A DNA stretch of 64,000 nucleotides from Phragmites australis (lineage: Eukaryota; Streptophyta; Magnoliopsida; Poales; Poaceae): positions 22,067,146-22,131,145 of the forward strand of contig NC_084940.1 in the NCBI RefSeq assembly GCF_958298935.1, written 5' to 3'. Below the pieces are notes generated by a model that made no database searches, was not told the DNA's origin, and saw only the letters and a list, made by a program, of their open reading frames with translations. The position numbers and the translations under genes are program-made. How positions within the stretch are numbered: position 1 is the first letter of the stretch; each line of letters starts with the position of its first letter. This document shows, one piece after another, positions 21,347 through 33,006 of this stretch.

Positions 21347-23565
21347 ATGGGTCGTGAGCGAACTGACAAAGGCAAAGGCAAGATGGTCAAGAAGGCCAAG
21401 GGAACACCATCTGAGAAAGAGTGGGAGAGAGCTACTGCAGCTGTAGATGCATATAATAGGCAGCAGCAGGGTCAGGGTATCCAGATTCGAGATTCTTCTA
21501 CCCCTGTTCGGCGGTCGACTCGCTCTCGGTCTACCAGAGGAGCGAGCTCGACACCTTCCGGCTAGTCAGACAGCCGGAAGAGGGCTCGTCAGGAGCCAGA
21601 GCCTGAGGAGGAGGAGCAGCAGCAGTCGGCAGACCCACAGCCACATGCCGAGAGGAGGTTGCGTGACTTGACATCTTATAAGTCACCAAAAGTTAAGAAG
21701 CTGCGATTCGTGCCTATTGCTGAGTGGTTCCCTGAGATGAGAGAAGAGGGAACAGATCCGATATGCCACACCCTATTGCAGGAGAGCTTCTATGTCTCAT
21801 ATCAGAAGCTGAAGGTCAGCCTGAGTATCCACAAGACACTTAACTAGAGATATATGAGGATAGCTGCAGGGGGAGCAGATGTGAGGCGTCATTTTGACTC
21901 TATCCCAGGACTCACTGACCTGCTGACAGATGTAGATCACTACGTAGAGGACTGGGTGAGAGTTTTCTATGCCACAGCTTGGATTGCAGAGGATCGTTCG
22001 TTTGTGCAGTTCATGTTTCAGGGAGACTCTCAGAGGCTGTATAGGACAGACATTCTAGAGGCATTGAGGTTGCAGGAGTCTGACAGGAGCCTGCATGAGA
22101 TTGTTTATCCTGGTGCCAGTGCTCCTCGCCGTGGTCTGACTGGAGGGATTTTTCCGATTGACGATCAGATAGACCACTGTTCAGGCCGCCATTCCCTCCA
22201 GGATCTCGGAGACTGCCAAACATGCTGATCCCAGAGGTGCGCGTTATTCATAACGCATTGAGGCACAGTTTGCTACCGAGGATTGGGAATGCAGAGTCGA
22301 TCACTAGCCTTCAGCAGTGGCTGATTCTATCCATCTTCACTCACCAGCCGTTCGACATTGTTGACTTTATTCTATGTGAGATTGAGGACGTGATCGCCGA
22401 TGGGATGACGATGGTCCGACAGCAGCCGTATGCCCATATCATATCTTTCCTGCTTGCTCAGACCACCAGACCTTCAGAGTTCTTCAAGACTTATGAGTCA
22501 TCTCGGTCCTTCAAGGTGTATGCTCCAGCTCCGCCTACAAACAGACGTTGTGGCCAGCGAGCGATGGCTCATGCTCAGGAGCAGATCCCACATGAGGACA
22601 GAGAGAGAGTAGCTGCTGAGGATGAGGCTCTTGCAGAGGCCGAGGCTGATCTACCACAGGCATTCTTGGATATAGCGTCTGACAGTGACTCCGACTCTTC
22701 GGATCACGAGTTTTTACCGCCTCTTCCTCGACGACATGATCATGAGGCAGGGAGGTCTGCTCAGGGTATGCAGCATTCAGCCTCAGTGCCTTCAGCACCT
22801 AAGTCGACCCACCCCGTGCCACCTCCTGCTGCATCCTCCTCAGAGTTCTCACAGTTTCTGCAGCAGATGCAGCAGCAGCAGCAGATGATGCAGCAGATGC
22901 TGGTACAGCAGCAGCAGATGATCATCCAGCAGCAGGCAGCTCAGGAGGAGAGGCAGCTGAAGTATCAGGCTGATATTATACACCAGCAGGAGCAGCAGAC
23001 ATTGATCATTCAGTCTCTCCAGCAGCAGCAGCAGGCCATGCTTACAGTCCTATAGCAGCAGCAGCAGGCTATGCTGGCCGACAGAGAGACTAACACTCGG
23101 CTCTTTTCATACCTTCTCCAGCAGACAGGACAGCAGCTTCCAGCATCTGTTCCTAGCCCTCTACCTGCCACCACCACCAGTCTGCTCAGTACTCCGGAGT
23201 CCAGCTTCCCACCATCGGCTTTGTTAGCCACCGGAGTACTCTCAGAGCCTGTCGGGACATCTCAGAGGCCAGTGTTACCATCATTGACTTCACCCCTGCC
23301 TACTGGTCCTCTACGCTTTGAGGATACTCCCCAGTCGATAGTACCTGAGCAGCAGCAGCTTGTTGAGCCACCATCAGTCCCTGTACCTGCACTTGATGAG
23401 CCCGACACTACTCTTCAGTCAGTGCAGCATCAGATTGACGCGGTGACAGCTGCTGTGGAGCACAGTCCATCTAGCTCCGACTCCGAGATCGACGGCTCTC
23501 AGTTTGTCGTAGCCCCCTCTTCAGCAGCGTCAGATCCTTCGTCTCCCCCAGCTCCGGATGCTTAG
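21347..23565 (+). pseudogene. Sirevirus third ORF (env-like position), broken
   Basis: Long ORF between pol and the 3' LTR, the place of the so-called env-like gene in Sireviruses. Similar sequences are also called 'putative plant transposon protein'. Its function is unknown, and I see no clear signal peptide or fusion peptide. N-terminus: Lys/Arg-rich, likely nuclear or nucleic-acid binding. Middle: globular domain (EWFPEMREEGTD, VQFMFQGDSQ, FTHQPFDIVDFILCEIEDV). C-terminal half: acidic, then a Gln/Met-rich segment (about 22855-23085) and a Pro/Ser-rich tail. Breaks: stops at 21563-21565, about 21845 and 23053-23055, and a frameshift near 22185-22225. The frame otherwise stays recognisable for about 740 codons. 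Confidence 0.7.
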
Positions 23566-23593
23566 TCGTATCTTCCTCTTTTTGGTGCTTCGA

Positions 23594-23936
23594 TGCCAAA
23601 GGGGGAGAGTCTAGTGATAGGGGGAGTTGGTAGAGAGGGTAGAGGGAGAGTGGTGTGAGTAGTGGCTATAGATTCAGGGGGAGCTTAGATTTTGGGTAGC
23701 TTTAGTTCGGATTGTTGGATCTTATGGCTTTTGATGTATTGACAGGCTATTTGGTTCTCTATATGGATGTGTTTCGCTTGTCATTACATTGTGTTACTTT
23801 CTTGCGCACATAATTATTATTTAATCTATCATGTTTTATTGCTCAAATTGATATATGCCAATGATTGCATAGTTGCACTTCAATTTCACATTCTTTTAAT
23901 ATATATGTTGTCATCAATCACCAAAAAGAGGGAGAT
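23594..23936 (+). promoter_or_regulatory. Polypurine tracts of Sirevirus A
   Basis: CAAAGGGGGAGAG at about 23595 lies just after the third ORF, and AAAAAGAGGGAGAT ends at 23936, right against the LTR start. Multiple PPT-like tracts are typical of Sireviruses. Between them is AT-rich sequence with no gene. Confidence 0.65.
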
Positions 23937-25511
23937 TGTAGCATCTAGGCCCCTAAGAAAAAGGTAAGGGTTTCGGTGATTAATGACAACCATATCATTG
24001 TGACTAATATTTCAGCTTTTAAGGAACAAAGAAAGACTTAATTGTCAATGGTGACTTTACACTCTTGCCCATTAAAAGAGTTATGTGATAATCAAAGGAC
24101 CGGAACGTGAAGAATAAGGATCTTCTAGATCTAAGTGTCACAAGGAGATGAAGGACACTTAGAGTAGTATAGGTTCTTTTTATTCTTAGTCTTTTGATCG
24201 TACTATAAAGAGGGGCTAAGAGTTGTAGCTTGACTTAGGAGAGTCTAGACATAGTCGATGCACACTTGTGACTTTCCATTACTAGGTTAACCTCAGAAAA
24301 TCATTGGTTCCGAATCTCGAAGATAGAACTCAAAATTGCTCTGAAATAGATAAAATCAGCAAAATTTCAATTCACCGGATGATCCTCTGATGTCAGAGTG
24401 AGTTAGCGGGAGTAAATTCCTAAGAGTTCTGACTTGAAAAATTGTTGAAGACCATGCCGGATAGTCCGACGTTCGATAGGTGAAATCACTGGATAAATAG
24501 AAAGCCATGAAGTCCAGAACTAATTCTATACACCGGATAGTCCGGCGTAGCAAAGATGATCACCGGATGAATTTTTACAGAGAGGTTGTAAACTATCATC
24601 TGGCCCATTTTAATGCACCGGTTGATCCGCTGTAAGCCAGGATTAATCACCGGAGTTTTAACGGCTAATGGAACAGTTAACGGCTATTTTGTCAGAAGTA
24701 TTACCATCGGATATTCCGGTGTGAAGCGTGTTATTCACACCGGACCTTCCGGCGTTAAGAAAAATTCTGGGTTGTTAGGCAACGGCTAATTTTCGATCCT
24801 TAGCCTATAAATACCCATCCATTTGGACCTCTCTGGTGCTATTGCGACCCTGTAGCAGCTCATACACTTGGTGTGTCACTTAGAAGCAAGAGAGAGAGCA
24901 CTTGTGTCCATTCTAAGTTCTTAGTTGAGGATTAAGGACTTCTTTGAGTGCTTGAAGAGTAACAAGTGTGCATCTAGCTGTTGTCTAAGCTTGGTCTTTG
25001 TCAAGTGAAGCTTGAGGCTTGTTACTCTTGGTGGTTGGCAACACCTAGACGGTCTTGGTGATCGGAGGATTTCTCGGTGAGCTCTTGGAGGAATTGTGGG
25101 AGCCCCGGGAAAAGAGGGTGTACTTGGTTTGATACCCGCCAATCCGGAGATGGAGAAGGGGTAATCAAGAGGGAGCACTTGAGCCTTGGTGACTCAAGGG
25201 GGAGCGACATCCTTGGTGGATGCTCCAACGAGGACTAGGGGGAAGTGCCAACTTCTCGAAACCTCAGGAAAAAATCGGTGTTGTCTTCTCCAACTCTTTA
25301 CTTTCTTGCATCTTATTTTGAGCTTTGTTATTATTGCAAGTTCTTCTTAGGAATTATCTTTCTTAGTTAATTCTTGCTTGGTTAGTTATCTTGTGCTAGT
25401 TAAAATTCCTTACTTGCGTTTCTTTTAAGTTTTATTTGGTCAAGCGGTAGTTAATTAAAAATTTTAATATCCCAATTCACCCCCCTCCTCTTAGGCTATT
25501 CGATCCTTTCA
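23937..25511 (+). mobile_element. Sirevirus A 3' LTR (1.58 kb)
   Basis: Starts TGTAGCATCTAGGCCCC directly after the PPT and ends CGATCCTTTCA. Holds scattered CCGG-type motifs (24370-24760) and a TATA-like CCTATAAATACC near 24805, a plausible core promoter. The last ~60 bp (CACCCCCCTCCTC...) are a typical copia LTR end. No gene inside. Confidence 0.8.
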
Positions 25512-27700
25512 ACGTAGAATCTCTAGCTGTCATCCTTCGACAGTTAATCTAATAAACACTCACCTAGTTAATCGTGATTTGTTTAGGCTTTCTCTTAAGT
25601 TAATAAAATAACTAAGTTAACAGCTTAACCTAGCTTCACTAGATTGTCCCATTATTCTTTGTGTATTAGCTTCGTGTTGCTTAGAGTTACCGATCGTCTT
25701 CCGCTAGGTTTAGCTTTCGTCGTTTCCCTCGGTCGTTCTTCTTCCACCTTAGTGTTTCATTTGGTTTTGTGTTGGTGTTCATTTGCGTAGTCGTTGTGCA
25801 CTTTTTGTCATTAATCTGCGTAGGCTCGAAGTCAAGGTTCTAAGCAAGAGGCGCGAGGAAGGAACTAAAGGCGAGGCCCGTTGAAGACGAACTTAGGAAA
25901 CTCGAACGACAAGACCAATCATGAATTGACCCTCCAGGAAGGCAAGTCCTATCTCCTTGATCATATTGAACCTATGTTTTCAAATAATATACATGATCAA
26001 CTAAAATCGGACTTATTATCGCATGTGCTATATATTGTATTTTCTTTCAAACTACTGTAGTAGTTAATCCTATCAACACTGCCATGCCTTATATGTCATC
26101 ATCCAGAATACATATCACCCTAGGATTACCTGTTGTTATCTATATTAACGTCGGACGACTCCATGATATCTAGCATGCTTAGGATTGAATATGTCTCCTC
26201 GGAGACGTTGCTTTCAAAACACTTCTCTTCAGAGACAAGATTTACTGTTATCAATGATAACTCATATACCATGCCTCCTTCATGGTTGTGAATTTTGTGA
26301 TGGCTGTAAAATCCTTTATGCCATGTGGGACATGGTTGGTGATGTGTAAAAATGGGTGAAAACTGTTTTGGCGCGGGCAGGTAGAGTAGTCCTCCGGGGA
26401 GGATGCTCTTGAGGGCTTGAGTTACATGAAGATGCCTGGCCCGGCCACTATTGAGGGCTTGAGTTACATGAAGATGCCTGGCTCGGCCACTAAAGGACCG
26501 AGTCATTTCGCCACCATGCCTTAGCGACCCTGTGCAACCATGCGTCCTGTATGGGCAGGACTTGACTTTTCCTTCACCGGACTGACTTGGGCATTATACC
26601 AGGAGGCTGAGAGCAACGAGCAGCTAAGGGTCTATCTGTCCTGCTGTTTGGAGGTTTCAGGGACCGACTGGCCTTTAGAACATGCAGCTCTGGGACTTGG
26701 CGTGTCTCGTGGAAAAGCCCGACAGGAAAGGTGTTTGGAGAGTCTCGGTATGATTCGCTCCTCCGCTTGCAATGATTGGAGGCTGAGCATATCACGTGGG
26801 TAAAGTTGTACAATCTCTGCAGAGTGTAAATCTATTTGAATAGCCGTGTCCACGATCATGGACATGCGAAGGCATAACCATTTTGACTAGACTTGGGAGC
26901 GTGTGTCTTGATGAGTGAGTGTGTGGACTAGATGTCCGTGTGATGTGGTTCCTAGCTCGATCCGCCAGAAGCTGTGCGGTACTAGAGGTACACCAGATGT
27001 GATAAAAGGGACTGCGGAGTGAGGTATAGCCCCTCCCAGGACCGAAAACCCCCAGATATAACTTGTTACTCTGGTTTGGGTTTTAAAACTATTTCAACAG
27101 CTTTGCTACCAGGTCACCTTCTAATATGTTGGGGACTTGAGGTGATACTCAATACCAATAGAAGATTCCTATAGTTGTTTTCAAAAGCTTTGTTACATTT
27201 ATTTCAAAAGGTTAATAATAGAGAATATAATTGGATACCTGCATAAAACCTGCTTTACGGTTAAAACTATGCTGTAAAGCCTTATCCTTGAAATGTCCAT
27301 TATGCATCTATCAACCCCTTGAAGTAGTATAGGACTTGTTGAGTACCTTCCATACTCAGTCTTGTTGCTTTCAGATTGTTGAGTTGGAGATCAGCCTCAA
27401 CCCGGATGAAGTCAAAGAGAAGTAGTATAGGACTTGTTGAGTACCTTCCGCACCCGAGTTGCCTGTGGCATTGGGTTGTATCGTCGTTTCGCTCTGCTGT
27501 GCTGTAGGCTCTTCTGCCTGGCTGGTGTGCTATGGATTCTTGTCCACCAGACCATCTTTTCTCTTTTCAGGTATTTATTTTATTTATTTATTTTTGAAGT
27601 ATGTATTTGACATCATTCTGTTGAATTTTGTGCGTATCAGCTACTTGATCCAGGGACTGATATAGGAGGCACAGGGGAACCTAGGCTCGGGGTCCTGACA
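25512..27700 (+). mobile_element. G2 LTR, 3' part
   Basis: Resumes after the Sirevirus LTR. From about 25935 it is clearly related to 28585-30171 and 49850-51224 (shared words GGCAAGTCCTATCTC, TGATCATATT, TTATCTATATTAAC), but it is a different family member. Ends GGGGTCCTGACA. The open frames are not genes. Confidence 0.7.
26409..26492 (+). repeat. 42-bp tandem duplication
   Basis: Two adjacent copies (26409-26450, 26451-26492) that differ at one base, so the duplication is recent compared with the surrounding LTR. The G1 LTRs have a single, diverged copy of this segment. Confidence 0.85.
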
Positions 27701-27705
27701 CTCGA

Positions 27706-30171
27706 GCTCTTTCTTAGTGCGTAGCCAAGTGCTGACGTGCTCATGTTTTCACCACCATACAAATACTCGCTGCCGGTGTGCTTTGTGCTATGTGATGTGG
27801 TTTGGCCATCATGCCGAGAAGCCTAGGGGCTCTAGGCCCTTTTACCTTGCAAGTTGGCACCTCCCAGTACAGGGGAGGTACTGCCCAATTTTCAAGCACT
27901 GCTGCCATCCACTCGGGCCGCCGCCTAGTGTCGTTCCCACCGCTGGTCATCATCAAGGTGCGCTTGGAAAGGCCACAAGCTATGGCTTGGCCTGGCTGCA
28001 TGGGCAACTGCTCGGCCCGAGCGCCACCAGCCTGCTAGGCCGACCTAGTCGCCTAAAGGCCGCACCCCAGTGGGTCAGCCCAGCACCACAACTCGCGAAT
28101 TAGCTAGCAAAACCCGAGTGGGCCGGCACTGTGCAGCCCAAGTCCGGACCCAGCCCATCCAAGCCCACTTGGACCCAACCAGTACTGTTCATGTGGGTCC
28201 CATCAAGTCAATGTTCATGTGGGTCCAAGCTACTGTTCAGTTGGTCCCACACGTGGGCCCTATCTGTCAATAGTATAATTTCATAATTTTTTGATTTAAT
28301 TTTAGATTAAGTCTTCGAAGAGCTATAACTTCTCCATTCTGGCTCCGATTTTGGCGATTCTTTTGGAAATTCATCTAAATTTGAGATCTACCTATCCATC
28401 ACAATGTGATATCCAATAGGGCTCATTTGGTTTTTCATTTGGTGTTGTTTGATTCTTCTCTAGTGTCATCGTTATTTATCGTAGTGGCAATTGCAAAACC
28501 ACCAGAATTCTTTGAGTGCTGCGGCAGGAGCATTAGGAGCGAGGAGGATCCTAACTGCAACCAAGATCTTGAAGAGAACTTCGGTAAAGGCAAGTCCTAT
28601 CTCATTGATCATATTTAACTAATGTTTTCAAATACATGATCAATTAAAACTGAACTTATTATCACATGTGCTATGTATTGCGCTTTTACAAACTGCTTGT
28701 AATAGTTAAATCTTATCAAACACATGTCATGCCTTAAATATCATCATCCAGAATATATATCACCCTAGGATTACCTGTTGTTATCTATATTAACAATGGA
28801 CGACACCTTGATATCTAGCATGCTTAGGTCTGAATACGTCTCCTTAGAGACATCGCTTTTTAAAACACCTTTCATCAGAGATAAGGTTTATTGTTATCAA
28901 TGATAACTCATATATCGTGAAGCCTTGATGGTTGTGAATTCTATGATGATTGTGAAATCCTTGATGCGTGTGGGATATGGTGGGTGATGTGTAAAAATGT
29001 GTGAAAACTATTTGACGGGCAAGCGGAGTAGTACTCTGGATGAGGATGCTCATGGAGGCTTGAGTCACCTTTGTGATATTCATTGCTAGAAAATACCTGA
29101 CCTGGCCGTTTAAGGCCTAAGTCATTGCGTAGTTATGCTTAGCCACCCCCGTGCAACCATGCGTCATGAATATGCATGACTTGACTTCTCCTTCACCGAA
29201 CTGAGTTGGGCATCATACTAGGAGGCGGAGAGTAGCGAGCAGTCAAGTGACTATGTTGCCCTCTATTTGACCATGCAGAGACCGAGAAATGCTTAAAAGG
29301 GAACTTGGCATTCAGTACAAGACCACTAGTACTTGGGGGGTAAATCTTGTAGAAAAGGCCAGTAGGAAACATGATTGGAGTGTCTCGGTATGATTCGCTG
29401 CTCTGCTTGCAACGGTTGGAGGCTAAGCATATTGCATTGGTACAATGTACAATCTTTGTAGAGTGTAAATATATTTGAATAGTCGTGTCCATAGTCATGG
29501 ACATGCGAAGGCATGGTCACGCTTAAGTAGACTTCGGGTGTGTGCGTCTTGATGAGTGAGTGTGTGGACTAGATGTCCGTGTGCTGATGGTTCTTGGCTC
29601 AATCCACCAGAAGCTATGTGGTATTGCGGAGCAAGGTGTAGCCCCTCTCAGGACCAAAAACCCCCAAGATATAACTTGTGGGTTTGTTTTGAACTATTTA
29701 AACTGTTTTCAAGGCAATAGTAGATGATACAATTGAATACCTGCATAAACAGCTTTGCACTTAAAACTAAACTTTAAAGCCTTATCCTTGAATTTATCCT
29801 TTATGCATCTATCAACACCTTGAAGTAGAATAGGGTTTGCTGAGTACCTTCCGTACTCACTCTTGTTATCATTTAGATGAGGAAGCTGATGTTGAAAACG
29901 CCAGAGGCGAAGTCGGGAATGAAGAGTAGTTTAGAAGTTATGTTTGCACCCTAGCTGCTTGTGGCTTGGGTCTTTGCTTTTATGTGTTTTTGTTGTCCAT
30001 TCGGCTACGTTTGTGTAATACTATATGATTTATAAATCTTTTATACTCTGAACCTTAATACTTATGTACGAAGTTTGATTGTGATACTACAACTAGTATA
30101 CTGTGCATACCAACTACTTAATCCAGAGACTGATACGGGAGACACAAGAGATCCCGGGTTGGGGTCTTACA
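27706..30171 (+). mobile_element. G1 5' LTR, second part
   Basis: Begins GCTCTTTCTTAGTGCG and matches 48855-51224 in the same order. Ends GGGTTGGGGTCTTACA at 30171 next to a PBS. Compared with the 3' LTR it differs by an indel around 27955-28010 (about 185 bp at 49105-49290 there). Confidence 0.82.
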
Positions 30172-30175
30172 AGAG

Positions 30176-30187
30176 TGGTTCAGAGCC
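30176..30187 (+). promoter_or_regulatory. G1 primer binding site
   Basis: TGGTTCAGAGCC, four bases after the LTR end, matches the initiator-Met tRNA PBS TGGTATCAGAGC with one base missing. Confidence 0.7.
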
Positions 30188-31673
30188 ATGCTTGGCTGTA
30201 GGATGTAACCTTAGGATAGACTTGCTCGTGTCTGTTTAGTTTCCAAAAACTGCTTTCGTACTTACCTTCTGTCTTTTTGCTTTTGAAACTTCTTTTATGT
30301 TGGTTCTAAGATGTCCCTTTTGCCTCGGTAGATGAAAGACGAGGGCTGGAATATAGTGCGATGTCTACTAGTGAAGGGTTTTCCCAAATTGTTGTGAGAA
30401 GCTTGTTGTCGCCTGGGGTACAACCGACACCCTGAGTACACCAGGCGTGAGTATGACGAGAATAGTTCCCATAAGTGTCAGGTTCTTATACAAATCTTCA
30501 CCCCAGCTGATAGACATGGTACGTCAGCACCACTAGAGTATGATACCCTAACACATACCAGTTGGTGGCATATGAAGTACTTCAGCACTTCTGTGGGAGA
30601 CATGTCAAAGAGGTGGCACACACTCCCTTGAGGCACTTCCTAGCTGCCGCTGGACAGCGAGCCGCTTGGTGTGCATGCCTAACTACCATGGAGGATGTAG
30701 GTCAAGAGGAAGAGGAGGATGACACCACCATGGCCATCACAACACAGTACCTTCACGCCTTGGAGCACATGCACAATGAGACCTATCAGCTATTCTAGGC
30801 TAGTCGTCAGAGGGCAGAGGAGTTAGAGACACGAGAGATAGCTCTCATTGTGATGTTGGATCATATCAGAGTATAGGCCGCAACCGCTGAAGACACCGCG
30901 GTAAGGAACTAAGAAGGATGGCAGAGGGCGGTAAGGGTGCATCACAGGGATCTTAGCAGACAGAATGCCATGAATAGCTCCCAAGTTAGAACAACTGGCG
31001 GGAAGAGTACCTTCACGCTACACACGAGTCAGACCTAGCACATCGTCCTTTGAAGTGTACCTCTCCTACTAGCGCATATTGCAGCAGCTATAGCAGATGG
31101 CAGGATTGGCCCCTCACTAGTTCCAACAGCTAGAGGAGGTCTAGTGCCTGCCGAGCCGATCCAGGATGGAGATATGGTGATATGGACTGATGACTCAGAG
31201 GAGGAGGACTCTAGCGAGCGTGAGCTCATTAGTGACCACAACGGTAATAACAACATTGATAGGATCTCTAACCCACTTCTACCCCGACACCAGCAAGGTT
31301 CCTCTCACTGGTTGAGTCAGCTGCTGACAACGCCGCTGACAGGTCTGCAGACGATGCTTGAGGACAACACGTGTCATGGCGAGTTAGTAGTAGGAGTAGG
31401 TTCTTCAAGAGCTTTTGTTGTTGATAACCCTGTAGTTAGATGCTCGGTGAGCATGCTTTTTTTGTTTTTATATCAAAAACTTTTGTACTAGTGACCTAGT
31501 AGAGATAGTCCTAGGTATGTTTAATACAAGTTATTGGTGCTTGCGTATGGTGTTGATCCTTGTTGGCTCTTGATTGCGTGATTAGCAAGGATTGTCCTTT
31601 CTTCTATTATGCTTGCTCTCATTTTATAGTTGTATCTTAGCTCTTGCTTCCTCTTTTATCTACAGAGAACAGA
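30188..31673 (+). other. G1 untranslated leader
   Basis: 1.5 kb between PBS and gag. Open frames at 30562-30798 and 31144-31491 have acidic runs but no motif that I recognise. They may be decayed N-terminal gag sequence. The region is mostly stop-rich. Confidence 0.4.
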
Positions 31674-32900
31674 TGGAATCATCTAGACAGTCGTCTTATC
31701 TTTGGCAATAATGCCAGATGGCTCTTGTCGTTGTAGCCCCCGAGGGTGGATCTGAAGCAGGAAGTACCATAGGGTCTTGAGGAAGGGCCTCTTCGGGCCA
31801 AGGTAGAAGAAGGGGCAGGGTCGCTAACTCTCAGCCCAGCCAGGAGGTCCACCAGAGCCACCCCAGTAGTCAAGGAACCCCACTGCCCCACCACGAGAAA
31901 AGACCTAGTGGTGGTGATGGCCAACCAAACCCACCTACTAGAGACCATAGCACAAGCAGGAAACAACAACCGAGGTTATGGATCTCAAAACAAGATATCA
32001 GAGTTCATGAGGATCAAACCTCCAACTAGGCTGATGACTGGCTTAGGGCCATCACCAGAAAGCTCAAAGTCATCAACTGCGAGGGTCAAGAAAGGATGAA
32101 TCTAACAGCCTATCAACTCACTAGATCAGCAGCAGAATGGTGAGAGAATTACTACGAGGCATCAGAAGATGTCGATGCCATCACTTGGGAGGAATTTTTT
32201 GAAGAGTTTCGGAAGCACCATGTGCCAGAAGGGACCATGGAAATGAAAGTTGACAAATTCCATAGCCTAAAGCAAGGATCAATGATAGTAAACCAGTATA
32301 TCCAGAAGTTCATCCGTCTTTCCCGCTATGGTCTGGAAGACGTGTCAACAAACAAGAAGAAACATGATCGTTTCAAGAAAGGGTTGCAACACAGCTTGTA
32401 TGTCCAGCTCGTGCATGTCCTCTACCCCAACTTCAACACTCTGATGAACATGACCATCCTTCTAGAAGAGGCCCATGCACCCATAGAGGTAGAACAGAAG
32501 AGAAAGTTCTTTGACAAAAGGCTGCAGAGCAGTAGACCCCAAGGGAACAGCCAGAGCTAGTGACAGAAATCCCAATATTGGCAACAATAGACTATGCAAT
32601 ACTAGACTCCAAGGTCCACATCCTACATAGCAGTGTCAACTCCCTGTAGTTCCAATGCAGGGCAATCCTAGCAAAGTAGCACCCAAACTCTAGCAGTTAC
32701 GTAGAGGACATGCTACATCTGCTTTCAACCAGGTCACTATATGAAGGACTGCCCCAATGCCAACAGGAACAATGCTCCAGCCCATTCAGCCCCTAGAGCT
32801 CCAGTAGCAGGAGTAAGACGAGGAGGGAATCAATCAGCCAAACAATCACGGAACAATGGACGAGGCCGCGTGAACCACATTGACGTGCAAGAGGCCCTAG
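31674..32900 (+). pseudogene. gag: G1 gag, broken
   Basis: Chromovirus gag (capsid and nucleocapsid). From the ATG at 31674 the frame is Ser/Pro-rich and interrupted by several stops. The retrotrans_gag core is open at 32222-32560 (motifs KVDKFHSLKQG, LSRYGLEDV, FKKGLQ). A CCHC zinc knuckle (CYICFQPGHYMKDC, 32711-32752) binds RNA in functional relatives. An Asn/Gly/Arg-rich tail leads towards protease. At least four stops rule out function. Confidence 0.8.
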
Positions 32901-33006
32901 AAGCACCTGAAGTCATACTCGGTGAGTTCCCCATCAACTCAACCCTTGCAACAGTCTTATTCAATTCTTTGAACCAAACTCTAGGGAACGCTCAATTGCC
33001 TTTCTA

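Larger units (their letters stand above)
17943..25511 (+). mobile_element. Sirevirus-like Ty1-copia element A, 5'-truncated
   Basis: Contains the 3' part of pol, a GC-rich leader with CCGG-type palindromes, an apparent intron, a long third ORF, PPTs and a 3' LTR. Third ORF after pol, AAAGGGGGAGA-like PPTs and CACCGGA/TCCGGTG palindromes in the LTR are Sirevirus hallmarks. The 5' LTR, gag, protease, integrase and RT start are missing, so a deletion removed them together with part of G2. Sequence after the LTR end is ACGTA; its partner was lost. Confidence 0.78.
15346..27700 (+). mobile_element. G2: large degenerate Ty3-gypsy LTR (probable solo LTR) split by a Sirevirus
   Basis: Begins TGTAACACCCTGAA at 15346 and ends GGGGTCCTGACA at 27700, inserted into the G1 5' LTR. 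Flanks are CCCAA (15341-15345) and CTCGA (27701-27705). The uninterrupted sister LTR has CCTGA at this spot (about 48850-48854), so these look like a decayed 5-bp duplication. The two LTR pieces are 15346-about 17942 and 25512-27700. Their layout (AT-rich, CT-rich, GC-rich, then the AAGGCAAGTCCTATCTC region) parallels the G1 and G3 LTRs. No gag or pol of its own is present. Confidence 0.65.
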
